NCBI GenBank assembly: GCA_017478685.1
Contig: JAFVDC010000170.1
Location: 1-45,976, forward strand
Length of the DNA stretch: 45,976 bases
Direction of reading: 5' to 3'
Source of the DNA: Bacteroidales bacterium
GTDB lineage: Bacteria > Bacteroidota > Bacteroidia > Bacteroidales > UBA932
Of this stretch, positions 26,552-36,349 are shown one piece after another. Position 1 is the stretch's first letter; every line of letters starts with the position of its first letter. The notes beneath the pieces were generated by a model, which worked only from the letters and a program-made list of their open reading frames with translations, did no database searches and was not told the origin of the DNA. A program made the translations under genes and the position numbers.

Positions 26552-28210
26552 ATGAAAACAAAGATATTTACCATACTTGCAGCCGCAGCAATCCTCCCTG
26601 TTTCCTGCGCCCGTGACCTTGAGGTGAACGAGAACGTCTATCACTCCAAGGAGTACATGTTTGCAGACTTCGGCATGGTGAAGGACGTGATGACAAACGC
26701 CTACGGATATCTCAAGGACGGTTTCAGCGCCGTTGGCGAAACCATGACCGAGTGCGCCACCGACGATGCCGTATACGCCAACACCCCCAACACGATCAAG
26801 GGCTTCTACGACGGCAGCTGGTCCGCGAACAATGTGATGGACGACTGCTGGAGCACCCTTTACAGCGCCATCCGTTCCTGCAACTACCTCATCGAGAACT
26901 GCCCGGAAGACTTTGAAGTGGCAAAGTATCTGGAGGAATACCAGCGCAACGTAGACCAGCTCAAGAACTACCCCTGGGAAGCGAAAACCCTGAGGGCATA
27001 CTTCCACTTCGAGCTTCTCAAGCGCTACAACAACATAGTGATTGCGGACACCACCTTCAGGGCCGAAGAAGTCAACTTCCTGAGGCAGACCGACTACGCG
27101 ACCGCCGCAAGATGGATTGCCGAAGAACTGGAAGACGCGGCATACAACCTTCCCGCCACATACTCCGGCACATTCTACTCTGAACTCGGCCGCGTGACTC
27201 GTGGCTTCGCGCTTGCAATGCGCTCCCGCGTACTCCTTTACGCCGCAAGCCCGCTGAACAATCCGGACTCGGACCCCACCCTTTACGCCGAGGCCGCAAT
27301 TGCGGCAAAGGAGATGCTGGACGTAAATGCTTCTGACAAGACTTTCGGCCTTTTTGACGATCCCTTCCAGGGAGAAGCCAAGGATGTCATCTTCGGGATA
27401 AGGCTGGGGGCGAACAACGCCTTTGAAAGGGCGAATTTCCCCGCCGGATACGAAGGCGGCCACTCCGGCATATGCCCCACCCTGAACCTTGTTGAAGCAT
27501 TTGACAAGGCCGACGGCACGCCGTTCGACCCCTCCACCGACGCCGACGCCCTCCTTGACGGGACCAAGAGGGACCCCCGTTTTGCCAAGACCATACTCTT
27601 CAACGGGGCCATGTTCAAGGACCAGCCGGTAGAGAGTTTCCGCGGCGGCCGCAACGGACTGCCGCTTGACGAGGCTTCCCCCACCTCATTCTACCTTCGC
27701 AAGTTCCTGAAGGAAGCCACCATCCTTTCGGCCGGAAACACCACCAGCTACCAGCACCTGTGGCCCGTCATAAGGCTGCCGGAGGTTTACCTCAACTATG
27801 CCGAAGCCCTCTTTGAAGCAACCGGCAATCCCTCCTTCAAGGGCGCCCTTGGCGGAGTCACGTTCAATATGTCTCCCGTAGAAGCGGTGAATGCCGTCAG
27901 GAATGTTTACGGACTTGCAGGCATTCCCTCCGGCACAGATGCCGACACCTTCCGCAAGAGGCTTCACAACGAGCGCCGCGTGGAACTTGCATTCGAGGGA
28001 CACCTCTTCTGGGACCTCCGCCGCTGGAAGGAAGGTGAAAGCACAACCCGGATTTATGGCCTGGATATTATGAAAAATGCCGACGAAAGCTTAACTTGCA
28101 CCAAAATTAAGGTGCAGACCCGCCTTTGGGACGACAAGATGTACTTCTATCCCATCCCCGAGGTCGAGCGGCACAAGAATACTAATCTAAGCCAAAACAG
28201 CGGATGGTAA
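26552..28210 (+). CDS. SusD/RagB-family lipoprotein (second pair)
   Basis: A 552-residue SusD homologue with lipobox AILPVSC. Characteristic segments are TLYSAIRSCNYLIENCPEDF (residue about 105-125), EAKTLRAYFHFELLKRYNNI, RSRVLLYAASPLNNP and IRLPEVYLNYAEALFEATG. The C-terminal block is RLHNERRVELAFEGHLFWDLRRWKEGE, and the end is NSGW. It is quite different in sequence from SusD1, so the two pairs probably bind different parts of a glycan or different products rather than being a recent duplication. The gene begins 13 nt after susC2, and the regulator's start codon lies inside its last seven bases. Confidence 0.95.
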   Translation: MKTKIFTILAAAAILPVSCARDLEVNENVYHSKEYMFADFGMVKDVMTNAYGYLKDGFSAVGETMTECATDDAVYANTPNTIKGFYDGSWSANNVMDDCWSTLYSAIRSCNYLIENCPEDFEVAKYLEEYQRNVDQLKNYPWEAKTLRAYFHFELLKRYNNIVIADTTFRAEEVNFLRQTDYATAARWIAEELEDAAYNLPATYSGTFYSELGRVTRGFALAMRSRVLLYAASPLNNPDSDPTLYAEAAIAAKEMLDVNASDKTFGLFDDPFQGEAKDVIFGIRLGANNAFERANFPAGYEGGHSGICPTLNLVEAFDKADGTPFDPSTDADALLDGTKRDPRFAKTILFNGAMFKDQPVESFRGGRNGLPLDEASPTSFYLRKFLKEATILSAGNTTSYQHLWPVIRLPEVYLNYAEALFEATGNPSFKGALGGVTFNMSPVEAVNAVRNVYGLAGIPSGTDADTFRKRLHNERRVELAFEGHLFWDLRRWKEGESTTRIYGLDIMKNADESLTCTKIKVQTRLWDDKMYFYPIPEVERHKNTNLSQNSGW

Positions 28211-31200
28211 AATCTATCGCACTAGTATTGTCGGCCCTTGTCTCCGCCGATCTCCTGTTCCTGCCTTTCAGGCCGGAGCAGATTCCCGCAGACGAGATTT
28301 CGTCGCTCTATCAGGATTCTGACGGATATATCTGGATTGTCTCTTACTCCGGCCTGTCACGCTACGACGGCTACAGGACAGTCTCGTATACCATCGGCCC
28401 GGATTCCGACGACACCCAGACAATACAGATGCATAGTGTGATAGAAGCCGGTGACGGGATTTACATCGCCACCGAAAACGGCCTGCTGTGCCTTGACAGG
28501 AAGACGGGACAGATAAGTACCGTACCGGATCCCCTGATTTCCGGAATGAACATTTCGGCCATGACCATAGACGGGAACGGCCGCCTTTGGGTTGGCGGGG
28601 ACAAGGGAATCTTTGTGCGGAACGGGAATGGTGTCTTCACGGCCTCCGTGTTTTCCATGATGCCCGGCGACAGGCCCATAACGGATGTCGTGAACATGGT
28701 TGTGGACCACTCCGGAGACCTATGGTTCACGTCCTGGGGCCGCGGGCTGTTCCGTTTTGACATGGACCAGTCAAGGCTGTATTCATACACGGAGGGAGAC
28801 TTTTCGGCCTCATATGTTCTCCATGAAGACAGCCGGGAAGGCATGTGGATAGGCACCTGGGGCCGCGGCCTGCTGTACATGAAAGACCTTGACGCTCCCG
28901 ACAGTCCGGCAAGTTATGTCCGATACGCACACGGAAACCGCAATCCCGGCTCCATCCTGGACGACATCATATACAACATCCGGGAAGACGGTGACGGAAA
29001 TGTGTGGATAGGCAGCCGCAGCGGGCTCAGCATCCTTGAAAGGAAGGCCGGCGGCGGCTTTGAGGACAGGTTCATCAACAAATACCCCGAGGAAGGCGAA
29101 GGGAACCTCCCCTACAACGAGGTCAACTCCATCCTTCGCACCCGTGACAACTCAATGTGGGTAGGCATGCTTGGAGGCGGCATCTGCAAGGTTGAGAAAA
29201 AGCCCCGCATTGAAGAGCGCTTCCCCATGACCAAGGTCCGGGCCGAATACAAGACGGCCTCCATAAAGAGCATCTACCCCACCGGAGACGGCAAGATGTG
29301 GCTTGGCATCACCGGCCACGGGCTCATCCAGTACGACAGCCGCAGCGGGGACTTCGTCCACTACTCCTCCCTGCCGGAATTCGAGGGCATGATGTATACA
29401 AGCATAGTGGAATGCATCCGGGAAAGAAGCGCAACCCGTGAAATCTGCTTCGGCAGCTACAACACAGGTATCTGGCTGTACAACCCCGAGACTGGAGAGA
29501 CCAACGTCCTCAATTCGGCCAATTGCAGCGCCCTCACCCAGGACAGCATACTCTCCATTGCCGAAGACGGGGCCGGGAACATGTGGCTGGGAACCCGCCA
29601 CGGGATATTCGTCCTTGCCCCCGACAACACCGTGACCCCTTTCCAGGAATTCATCTCCAGGCCCAGGCTTGAGAACGGCTACAAGGCCCAGAGCATGAGC
29701 ATAGACCTTCAGGGAAACATCTGGGTGGCAACCGGTTACGACGGCATCCTGAAGATAGACCCCGCCGGCGGCGAGGTTACATCCTATACCGTGAACGGGC
29801 CCTCCGAAGTACGCAGTTTCAACAGTGTGCTGGCCGACTCAAAGGGGAATATATGGGCAGGATCCGCCCTGTCCGGCCTTTACCGCTTTGACAGCCGGAG
29901 GAAAACCCTTGAAGAGGAGAAGAGCCTCATATTCCTCAGCGGCAAGGGCATCGCAAACATCTCCGAAGACCCTCACGGCAACATCTGGGTAAGCACCAGC
30001 ACGGCCGTACTGTCCTTCAAGGCCGACGATAACGGTGAAAGGAAAATACTCAGTTACGATGTCACCCACGGCCAGGAAGGGAGCGTTTTCTGCAACCGAA
30101 ACTCCGCCTTCTACATGGAAGACACGGACGAGATGGCCTTCGGCACTTCACGCGGAATATTGCTGTACCCCTGTACTCCAAGTTCTGAAGACATTGGGAC
30201 ACGCACAATCCAGATTACGGACATCCGCCACGGAGAGAATGTGTACAAGGACCTTGTAATCAGTTTCTCCATCTTTGACTTCGAGTCTCCGGAAGACGAC
30301 ATCTACGCCTACCGCCTCACCCGCCGCGGAAAGACTCCCGGGCTGTGGACCATGGTGGGAGGCGGCGACAACCGCGCCGTATTCACGTCCCTGAAACCGG
30401 GGAACTACGTTTTCGAGGTATACGGCTACCGCTCCGGCCACACGGCCGAAAGCGACATCTGCCGCATGGACATAAAGATTCCCGGCAATCCCTGGCTCTC
30501 ATGGTGGGCCATAACCCTGTATGTGCTGCTGGCCTCAGGCATCATCCTGTGGCTTGTGCTGTCGGCCTCGTCCAGGATGAAGATGAAGCGCCAGCTTGAA
30601 CTTGAGACCCTCAACCAGCAGAAGGCCGACGAAATCAACCAGGCCAGGCTGCAGTTTTTCACCAACATCTCCCACGAGTTCCTGACGCCTCTCAGCATCA
30701 TTCTGGCATCGGCCGAAAGCCTTGAACCCAAGACGGAAAAAGACAAGAACATAACGGAGATAATGTCGGCCAACGCCCTGAGGCTCACGAGGATGGTCCA
30801 GCAGGTACTGGATTTCCGCAAGGTGGAATCCGACAACATGGAGCTCAAGGTAAGCGAGAACGACATAGCCGAGTTCATAAGCCATGAAGTGGAATCGTTC
30901 ATCCCGCTGGTGAGAAAACACCAGCTTACGGTTTCCTTCTCCAGCGACCCCCAGTCCATACGCGGCTGGTTCGACCCCGACAAACTGGACAAGATAATCT
31001 ACAACCTCCTTTCAAACGCGGTCAAGTATACTCCGGCGGGTGGTACGGTGCGTCTTTCGGTGAACCTCCGCAACGACAAATCCGTGGAGATTGCCTGCGC
31101 CAACAGCGGCAGGCTCATGTCCAGAAGCACCATCTCCAAACTGTTCAAGCGCTTTTATGAAGGTGATTACCGCCATTTCAACACTATAGGAAACGGTATC

Positions 31201-32166
31201 GGCCTGTCGCTGGTGAAATCCCTTGTCACCATGCACAAGGGGACCATAGACGTGGTGAGCAACGAGAAAGACGGCAACTGCTTCACGGTAAGCCTCCCTA
31301 TCGGCAAGGACTCCTACACCGAAACCGAGATTGACACCGACACCTCCGGAGACAACCACATGCCATTTGCGCTGAGCCTTGGGGAAAACGTGGCCCGGAC
31401 AGGCTACACGGTGCTATGCATAGACGACAACGAGGAGCTCTGCGAACTTCTCCAGGCCATCCTCTCCAAGAGTTTCAACGTCCTCACTTCTCAAAGTGCC
31501 GAAGACGCGCTGGAGCTCCTCAAGGACAACGCCGTGGATGTCATTGTGTGCGACGTGGCCATGCCGGGGATGGACGGATTCCAGTTCTGCGCCAAGATAA
31601 AGGAGGCCGTGGAATACAGCCATATTCCCGTAATCCTCCTCACCGCCAAGACAGACCCTTCCTACAGCATCGAGGGATTCAGGAGCGGTGCAGACGGCTA
31701 CCTTACCAAGCCCTGCAACTTCTCCGTGCTCAGCGCCATGATACTGAACCTCATCGGCAAGCAGGAAAAGAAGGGAGAAGCCTTCCGGAAGCAGCTTGTA
31801 TTTGAGGTCCCGGACATAGACTATACATCCGTGGACAAGAAATTCCTGCAGAAGGCGATAGACGTGGTGAACGCCCACATTGCCGATTCAGAGTTCTCCC
31901 AGACCGATTTCGTGAGGGAGATGTCCGTATCAAGGACGGTCCTTACGGAAAAGCTGAAGAACCTCACCGGCTTCACGCCGTCCGCATTCATCCTCAACGC
32001 CCGTCTCACCCTGGCCTACAAACTGTTATGTGAGGAGAAGGGCAACATAAGGGTGTCGGACCTTGCCTATTCCGTAGGCTTCAGCGACGCCAAGTATTTC
32101 AGCAAATGTTTCAAGAAAAAATATAAGAAAACGCCTAAATCCGTGTTGGAGGAACAAATGGTATGA
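28204..32166 (+). CDS. Hybrid two-component system (HTCS) regulator of the locus
   Basis: A 1320-residue one-protein sensor-regulator. A short signal segment precedes a periplasmic sensor made of about ten Reg_prop propeller blades (for example SSLYQDSDGYIWIVSYSGLS, IREDGDGNVWIGSRSG, AEDGAGNMWLGTRHGIF) and a Y_Y_Y domain (residues about 680-760). A transmembrane helix lies at about 764-788. The HisKA motif FFTNISHEFLTPLS has phospho-acceptor H824. The ATPase keeps the N box NLLSNAVKYTP and G2 GNGIGLSLVKSL, but its G1 box is degenerate (CANSGRL). The receiver VLCIDDNEEL...CDVAMPGMDG has D1117 as phosphorylation site. An AraC-type HTH (about 1220-1315) closes the protein. It is expected to bind an oligosaccharide and activate this PUL. 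It is inside the operon, overlapping susD2 by 7 bp and GH3 by 4 bp. Confidence 0.95.
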   Translation: MVKSIALVLSALVSADLLFLPFRPEQIPADEISSLYQDSDGYIWIVSYSGLSRYDGYRTVSYTIGPDSDDTQTIQMHSVIEAGDGIYIATENGLLCLDRKTGQISTVPDPLISGMNISAMTIDGNGRLWVGGDKGIFVRNGNGVFTASVFSMMPGDRPITDVVNMVVDHSGDLWFTSWGRGLFRFDMDQSRLYSYTEGDFSASYVLHEDSREGMWIGTWGRGLLYMKDLDAPDSPASYVRYAHGNRNPGSILDDIIYNIREDGDGNVWIGSRSGLSILERKAGGGFEDRFINKYPEEGEGNLPYNEVNSILRTRDNSMWVGMLGGGICKVEKKPRIEERFPMTKVRAEYKTASIKSIYPTGDGKMWLGITGHGLIQYDSRSGDFVHYSSLPEFEGMMYTSIVECIRERSATREICFGSYNTGIWLYNPETGETNVLNSANCSALTQDSILSIAEDGAGNMWLGTRHGIFVLAPDNTVTPFQEFISRPRLENGYKAQSMSIDLQGNIWVATGYDGILKIDPAGGEVTSYTVNGPSEVRSFNSVLADSKGNIWAGSALSGLYRFDSRRKTLEEEKSLIFLSGKGIANISEDPHGNIWVSTSTAVLSFKADDNGERKILSYDVTHGQEGSVFCNRNSAFYMEDTDEMAFGTSRGILLYPCTPSSEDIGTRTIQITDIRHGENVYKDLVISFSIFDFESPEDDIYAYRLTRRGKTPGLWTMVGGGDNRAVFTSLKPGNYVFEVYGYRSGHTAESDICRMDIKIPGNPWLSWWAITLYVLLASGIILWLVLSASSRMKMKRQLELETLNQQKADEINQARLQFFTNISHEFLTPLSIILASAESLEPKTEKDKNITEIMSANALRLTRMVQQVLDFRKVESDNMELKVSENDIAEFISHEVESFIPLVRKHQLTVSFSSDPQSIRGWFDPDKLDKIIYNLLSNAVKYTPAGGTVRLSVNLRNDKSVEIACANSGRLMSRSTISKLFKRFYEGDYRHFNTIGNGIGLSLVKSLVTMHKGTIDVVSNEKDGNCFTVSLPIGKDSYTETEIDTDTSGDNHMPFALSLGENVARTGYTVLCIDDNEELCELLQAILSKSFNVLTSQSAEDALELLKDNAVDVIVCDVAMPGMDGFQFCAKIKEAVEYSHIPVILLTAKTDPSYSIEGFRSGADGYLTKPCNFSVLSAMILNLIGKQEKKGEAFRKQLVFEVPDIDYTSVDKKFLQKAIDVVNAHIADSEFSQTDFVREMSVSRTVLTEKLKNLTGFTPSAFILNARLTLAYKLLCEEKGNIRVSDLAYSVGFSDAKYFSKCFKKKYKKTPKSVLEEQMV

Positions 32167-34454
32167 GAAAGATACTGCTCATGGCGGCATCGTGCCTTCT
32201 GGTGCTTGCCTGTGGGAAAACCGAAACTACTCAAAAAGACCAGTTCATACTTGTAAGGCAGCCCGGCGGCCCGGACCTTGGCTACAGCCCGGAATCCGGA
32301 GTGACTCTCATAAAGGACGGCCGTCACCTTTTCAAGGACCTTGACAGGAACGGTGTCCTGGATCCCTATGAGGACTGGCGCCTGGACTATGCCGCCAGGG
32401 CCAGGGACCTTGCGGGGAGGCTGAGCAAGGAACAGATAGCCGGTCTTATGCTCTACAGCGAGCACCAGGCCGTTCCCACGGACCCTGAAGGTTACTGGTC
32501 TTCCCTGTATAACGGAATGTCCCTTGAAAAGAGCGGACTTCCCCACTCCGCCATCAACGACAAGCAGAAGGCCTTCCTGAAAAACGACAACCTGAGGGCC
32601 GTGCTTGTGGTGCGCGTGGAGAGCCCCAGGATAGGTGCTGAGTGGAACAACAACCTCCAGGCATTCTGCGAGGGCATAGACTTCGGCATTCCCGTGAACA
32701 TCAGTTCCGACCCCCGCAACGAGGCCGAGACCAAGGCCGAATTCAACGCGGGCTCCGGCGGACAGATTTCCCTGTGGCCGTGCCAGCTTGGCCTTGCCGC
32801 CACGTTCGACCCCGCCCTTGTGGAGGAATTCGGCCGCATTGCATCCAAGGAATACAGGGCGCTTGGAATAGCCACCGCCCTTTCTCCGCAGGCCGATTTA
32901 GGCACGGAGCCCCGCTGGTTCCGCACTTACGGCACCTTTGGAGAAAGCCCGGAACTGGCCGCAGACATGGTCAGGGCCTATGTCGATGGCTTCCAGACCA
33001 CCGGGAAGAAAGGCTGGGGCAGCGAGAGCGTGAACGCAATGGTGAAGCACTGGCCGGGCGGCGGAAGCGGAGAAGGCGGCCGTGACGCCCACTACTCTTT
33101 CGGCAAATATTCCGTATATCCCGGAAACGGCTTCCAGACTCTTATGAGGCCTTTCCTTGAAGGCGCCTTCAAACTGCGCCGCGGAACGGAAGCGGCATCG
33201 GCCGTAATGCCCTACTACACTGTCTCCTATGGCCAGGACCCCTCCGGAAACAATGTGGGGAACGGCTACAGCGCCTACATTGTTGACACCCTCCTTCGTC
33301 ACAAATACGGATATGACGGCGTAGTATACACGGACTGGGCGGTCACCCACAACCACGAGAAAGTGGAATGGGCGCTTGGAAAGTGCTGGGGATACGAGAC
33401 AGCCTCCGAGGCAGAGCGCCACTACGCCATCCTTAAGGCCGGCGTAGACCAGTTTGGCGGAAACAATGCCATGGGGCCCGTCCTTGATGCCTATAAGTTA
33501 TGGGCCGATGAATTCGGCGAGGAATCGGCACGGAGCCGCTTTGAGGAATCCGCCGTAAGACTGCTTCTCAACATGTTCAGGACGGGGCTATTCGAGAATC
33601 CGTATGTGGATCCCGATGTCACGGAAGAGATTGTGGGATGCCCCGAGTTCATGAAAAAAGGCTATGACGCCCAGGTAAAAAGCGTCGTGATGCTGAAAAA
33701 CCATGCCGGGGCACTTCCCGTTGCCGCCCGCAGCAAGGTCTTTGTGCCAAAGACGCACATCACCCCATCCAAGGGATTCTTCGGCCCGATGACCGATGAC
33801 GACAAATGGGAATACAGGGTTGACACCGCCGTGGTGGCCAAATTCTACGACGTTGTGGAAGATCCCGCCCAGGCAGACTTCGCGCTTGTGTACATGAACG
33901 AGCCCTACGGCCCCCAGGGCTATGAGGTGGAAGACCGCGAGGCCGGCGGCAACGGATACATTCCCATCAGCCTCCAGTACGGAGACTACACGGCGACAGA
34001 CGCCCGTGAAGTGAGCATTGCCGGAGGAGACCCCCTGGAGTCTTTCACCAACAGGAGTTACAAGGGAAAGACCGTGAGCGTGTATGACAAGGACGACCTT
34101 GAGGCACTCCGAAGCGCCAGGGAACTTATGGGAGACAAGCCTGTGGTGGCAGCTATCACGGCCATGAGACCCATGGTCCTCTCCGAGGTCGATCCCCTTG
34201 CCGATGCCATTCTGGTGGGATTCTCCATCCAGGACCAGGCTTATCTTGAGATAGTTTCCGGCGCGGCCGAACCTTCCGGCCTGCTTCCGGTCCAGATGCC
34301 CGCCTCCATGAAGGAAGTGGAACTCCAGTGCGAAGACCTCCCCTGGGACATGGAGCCCTACACGGATGCAGACGGAAACAAGTACGACTTTGCATTCGGC
34401 CTTGACTGGAAGGGAGTAATTGCCGATTCAAGGACCAGGAAATACGCACGATGA
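32163..34454 (+). CDS. GH3 family beta-glycosidase lipoprotein
   Basis: A 763-residue lipoprotein (lipobox LLVLAC). It has the GH3 layout of a TIM barrel (residues about 75-470) and an alpha/beta sandwich (VKSVVMLKNHAGALPV to about 640). The nucleophile is D391 in YDGVVYTDWAVTHN, the GH3 SDW-type motif. The lead segment DLDRNGVLDPYEDW is an EF-hand-like insert seen in some Bacteroidota GH3 enzymes, and VKHWPGGGSGEGGRDAHYSF is the KH loop. The fibronectin-III-like C-terminal domain common in GH3 appears to be absent. Activity is probably beta-glucosidase or beta-xylosidase-like exo-cleavage; the exact sugar is not evident. It overlaps both neighbours by 4 bp (ATGA). Confidence 0.92.
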   Translation: MRKILLMAASCLLVLACGKTETTQKDQFILVRQPGGPDLGYSPESGVTLIKDGRHLFKDLDRNGVLDPYEDWRLDYAARARDLAGRLSKEQIAGLMLYSEHQAVPTDPEGYWSSLYNGMSLEKSGLPHSAINDKQKAFLKNDNLRAVLVVRVESPRIGAEWNNNLQAFCEGIDFGIPVNISSDPRNEAETKAEFNAGSGGQISLWPCQLGLAATFDPALVEEFGRIASKEYRALGIATALSPQADLGTEPRWFRTYGTFGESPELAADMVRAYVDGFQTTGKKGWGSESVNAMVKHWPGGGSGEGGRDAHYSFGKYSVYPGNGFQTLMRPFLEGAFKLRRGTEAASAVMPYYTVSYGQDPSGNNVGNGYSAYIVDTLLRHKYGYDGVVYTDWAVTHNHEKVEWALGKCWGYETASEAERHYAILKAGVDQFGGNNAMGPVLDAYKLWADEFGEESARSRFEESAVRLLLNMFRTGLFENPYVDPDVTEEIVGCPEFMKKGYDAQVKSVVMLKNHAGALPVAARSKVFVPKTHITPSKGFFGPMTDDDKWEYRVDTAVVAKFYDVVEDPAQADFALVYMNEPYGPQGYEVEDREAGGNGYIPISLQYGDYTATDAREVSIAGGDPLESFTNRSYKGKTVSVYDKDDLEALRSARELMGDKPVVAAITAMRPMVLSEVDPLADAILVGFSIQDQAYLEIVSGAAEPSGLLPVQMPASMKEVELQCEDLPWDMEPYTDADGNKYDFAFGLDWKGVIADSRTRKYAR

Positions 34455-36349
34455 CGCTCCTTGCCCTGATACTCTCCCTTGCCGGACAGGTTTTCTTTCA
34501 GGTAAACGGCCTGAACGGGTCTGTGGCGGAACTGGGCATCAGGGAAGACCCCATGCAGTGGATTCTGAGAACCGACGGCTCCCAGTACCCCTGGGTACGG
34601 GAGCAATACGGCTGGGGACTTGGCTACCTGGATGTGGACGGGGAAACCTTCCGCTGGGAATACGACGGAGGGAAATATACCGCAGGCGGCGTGGAAATCA
34701 GGGTTGAAAGACAGCTTAACGGGCCCGACATGGTGGAATCCTACACCTTCACAAACAGGCTGGACAGGAAAGCAAGGCTTTCAAATATAGGGATTTACAC
34801 CCCTTTCAACGACAATTACCCGGACGCCGCCACATGCATGAAGTCCCGCTGCCATGCGCATATATGGCCGGGGGGCAAGGCCGCCTGGGTATGCGCCGTC
34901 CCCATGGGCGGGAAAGGCCGCGGGCTTGGACTTATGCTGGAGAAAGGCGGCATCACGGACTACGAAATCTGGGAAAGGGGCAACGACAAAGGATGGTCCA
35001 ACGACAGGGGCGTCATAGCCCTGTGCCCGCCCGACATTACCCTTGGGCGCGGAAAGTCCTTCACCGTAAGATGGAGAATCTTTGCGCACGGGATTGAAGA
35101 CTTTGAGGATGAACTCCTTAAGCGCGGAGGCACGGTTGTTTCCACAGAACGCTACGTGTATGAGACCGGGGAGCGTGCAAAGGTGGTTTTCAAAAAAGGC
35201 GGGCGCAGTTTTACAAGGCGTCTAAAACTCCGTCATCCCGGGGAATACGGCATTTCCCGCCGCGGCGCCAGGGCCGATATCCTTGCCGTTCCCTCCTCCG
35301 AGGAACTGCTTGAGGCAAGGGCATCCTTCATCCTTGAAAGGCAGCGCATGAAAGACCCCTCCGATCCACGCTTCGGCGCCTTCATGGTCTACGACAACGA
35401 GACCGGCAAGATAGTCACGGACGACACCGGCCGAAGCGACCTTGACGAAGGCCGGGAAAGGGTTGGAATGGGCATCTTCCTTGCCGCATGGTACAACCGC
35501 CATCCTTCCCGCGAACTTCTGGACGCCCTCTTGGAGTATGCCCGGTTTATCCGCACGAAACTCCAGAAGGAAGACTACACAACCACCTCCAGCGTCTTCC
35601 ACGAAGTCCCGGACAGAGGCTACAACTATCCCTGGATTGCCGACTTCTATTTCAGGATGTATGAGATTACCGGCGACAGGCAGTACGCCCTTGACGGGTA
35701 CGGCACGCTTATGGCGCTTTTCAGGCGTTTTGGCCATGGCTTCTACTGCATAGACTATCCGGTCACAAGAAGCATGAAAGTTCTCTCAGAGGCCGGTTTT
35801 GACACTAAAAAGGAGCATCTTCTGGAATGCTGGAGAAAGACTGCCGACATCTTCACGGAAAACGGTCTTGACTTTCCCTCCCATGAGGTGAACTACGAGC
35901 AAAGCATCGTAGCCCCGGCCGTGCAGTTCCTTTCCGAGTTATACCTTGAGACGCATGACGGAAAGTATCTTGAAGCCGCGCGTTCCATGATGCCTGCGCT
36001 AAGGGCGTTTGCCTTCAGGCAGCCTTCATACCGGCTCCACGGCATTCCAATCCGCCACTGGGACGGATGGTGGTTCGGGAAAGACCAGACCTACGGGGAC
36101 GTGTTCCCGCATTACTGGAGCGTGATATCGGCCGCTGCATTCCACTACTATTCGCTGGCATCCGGCGAGCCGTGCAACCCTGGAGAGATCCTGGCGGCCA
36201 ACCTTGCTTCATTCTTCCCCGACGGTTCCGCCACCTGCGCGTACCTATATCCACGCCGCATTGACGGCAAACCCGGCAAATACGCCGACCCCTATGCCAA
36301 TGACCAGGACTGGGCGCTTGCCGCCTACCTTGATTTCATGCAACCATGA
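34451..36349 (+). CDS. Unrecognised exported protein, (alpha/alpha)-barrel glycosidase-like
   Basis: A 632-residue protein I cannot assign to a family. It begins with a hydrophobic export signal (MTLLALILSLAGQVFFQ) without a clear lipobox. Residues about 20-260 are rich in beta-strand patterns (GLGYLDVDGETFRWEYDG, RFTVRW-like segments). Residues about 300-620 look helical with aromatic and acidic loops: GYNYPWIADFYFRMYEITGD, RFGHGFYCIDYPVTRSM, FPSHEVNYEQSIVAP and IRHWDGWWFGKDQTYGDVFPHYW. A beta-sandwich followed by a six-hairpin helical barrel is common in glycosidases and polysaccharide lyases, and its place between GH3 and GH78-like genes, each overlapping by 4 bp, supports a role in glycan breakdown. 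Catalytic residues cannot be named. Confidence 0.6.
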   Translation: MTLLALILSLAGQVFFQVNGLNGSVAELGIREDPMQWILRTDGSQYPWVREQYGWGLGYLDVDGETFRWEYDGGKYTAGGVEIRVERQLNGPDMVESYTFTNRLDRKARLSNIGIYTPFNDNYPDAATCMKSRCHAHIWPGGKAAWVCAVPMGGKGRGLGLMLEKGGITDYEIWERGNDKGWSNDRGVIALCPPDITLGRGKSFTVRWRIFAHGIEDFEDELLKRGGTVVSTERYVYETGERAKVVFKKGGRSFTRRLKLRHPGEYGISRRGARADILAVPSSEELLEARASFILERQRMKDPSDPRFGAFMVYDNETGKIVTDDTGRSDLDEGRERVGMGIFLAAWYNRHPSRELLDALLEYARFIRTKLQKEDYTTTSSVFHEVPDRGYNYPWIADFYFRMYEITGDRQYALDGYGTLMALFRRFGHGFYCIDYPVTRSMKVLSEAGFDTKKEHLLECWRKTADIFTENGLDFPSHEVNYEQSIVAPAVQFLSELYLETHDGKYLEAARSMMPALRAFAFRQPSYRLHGIPIRHWDGWWFGKDQTYGDVFPHYWSVISAAAFHYYSLASGEPCNPGEILAANLASFFPDGSATCAYLYPRRIDGKPGKYADPYANDQDWALAAYLDFMQP

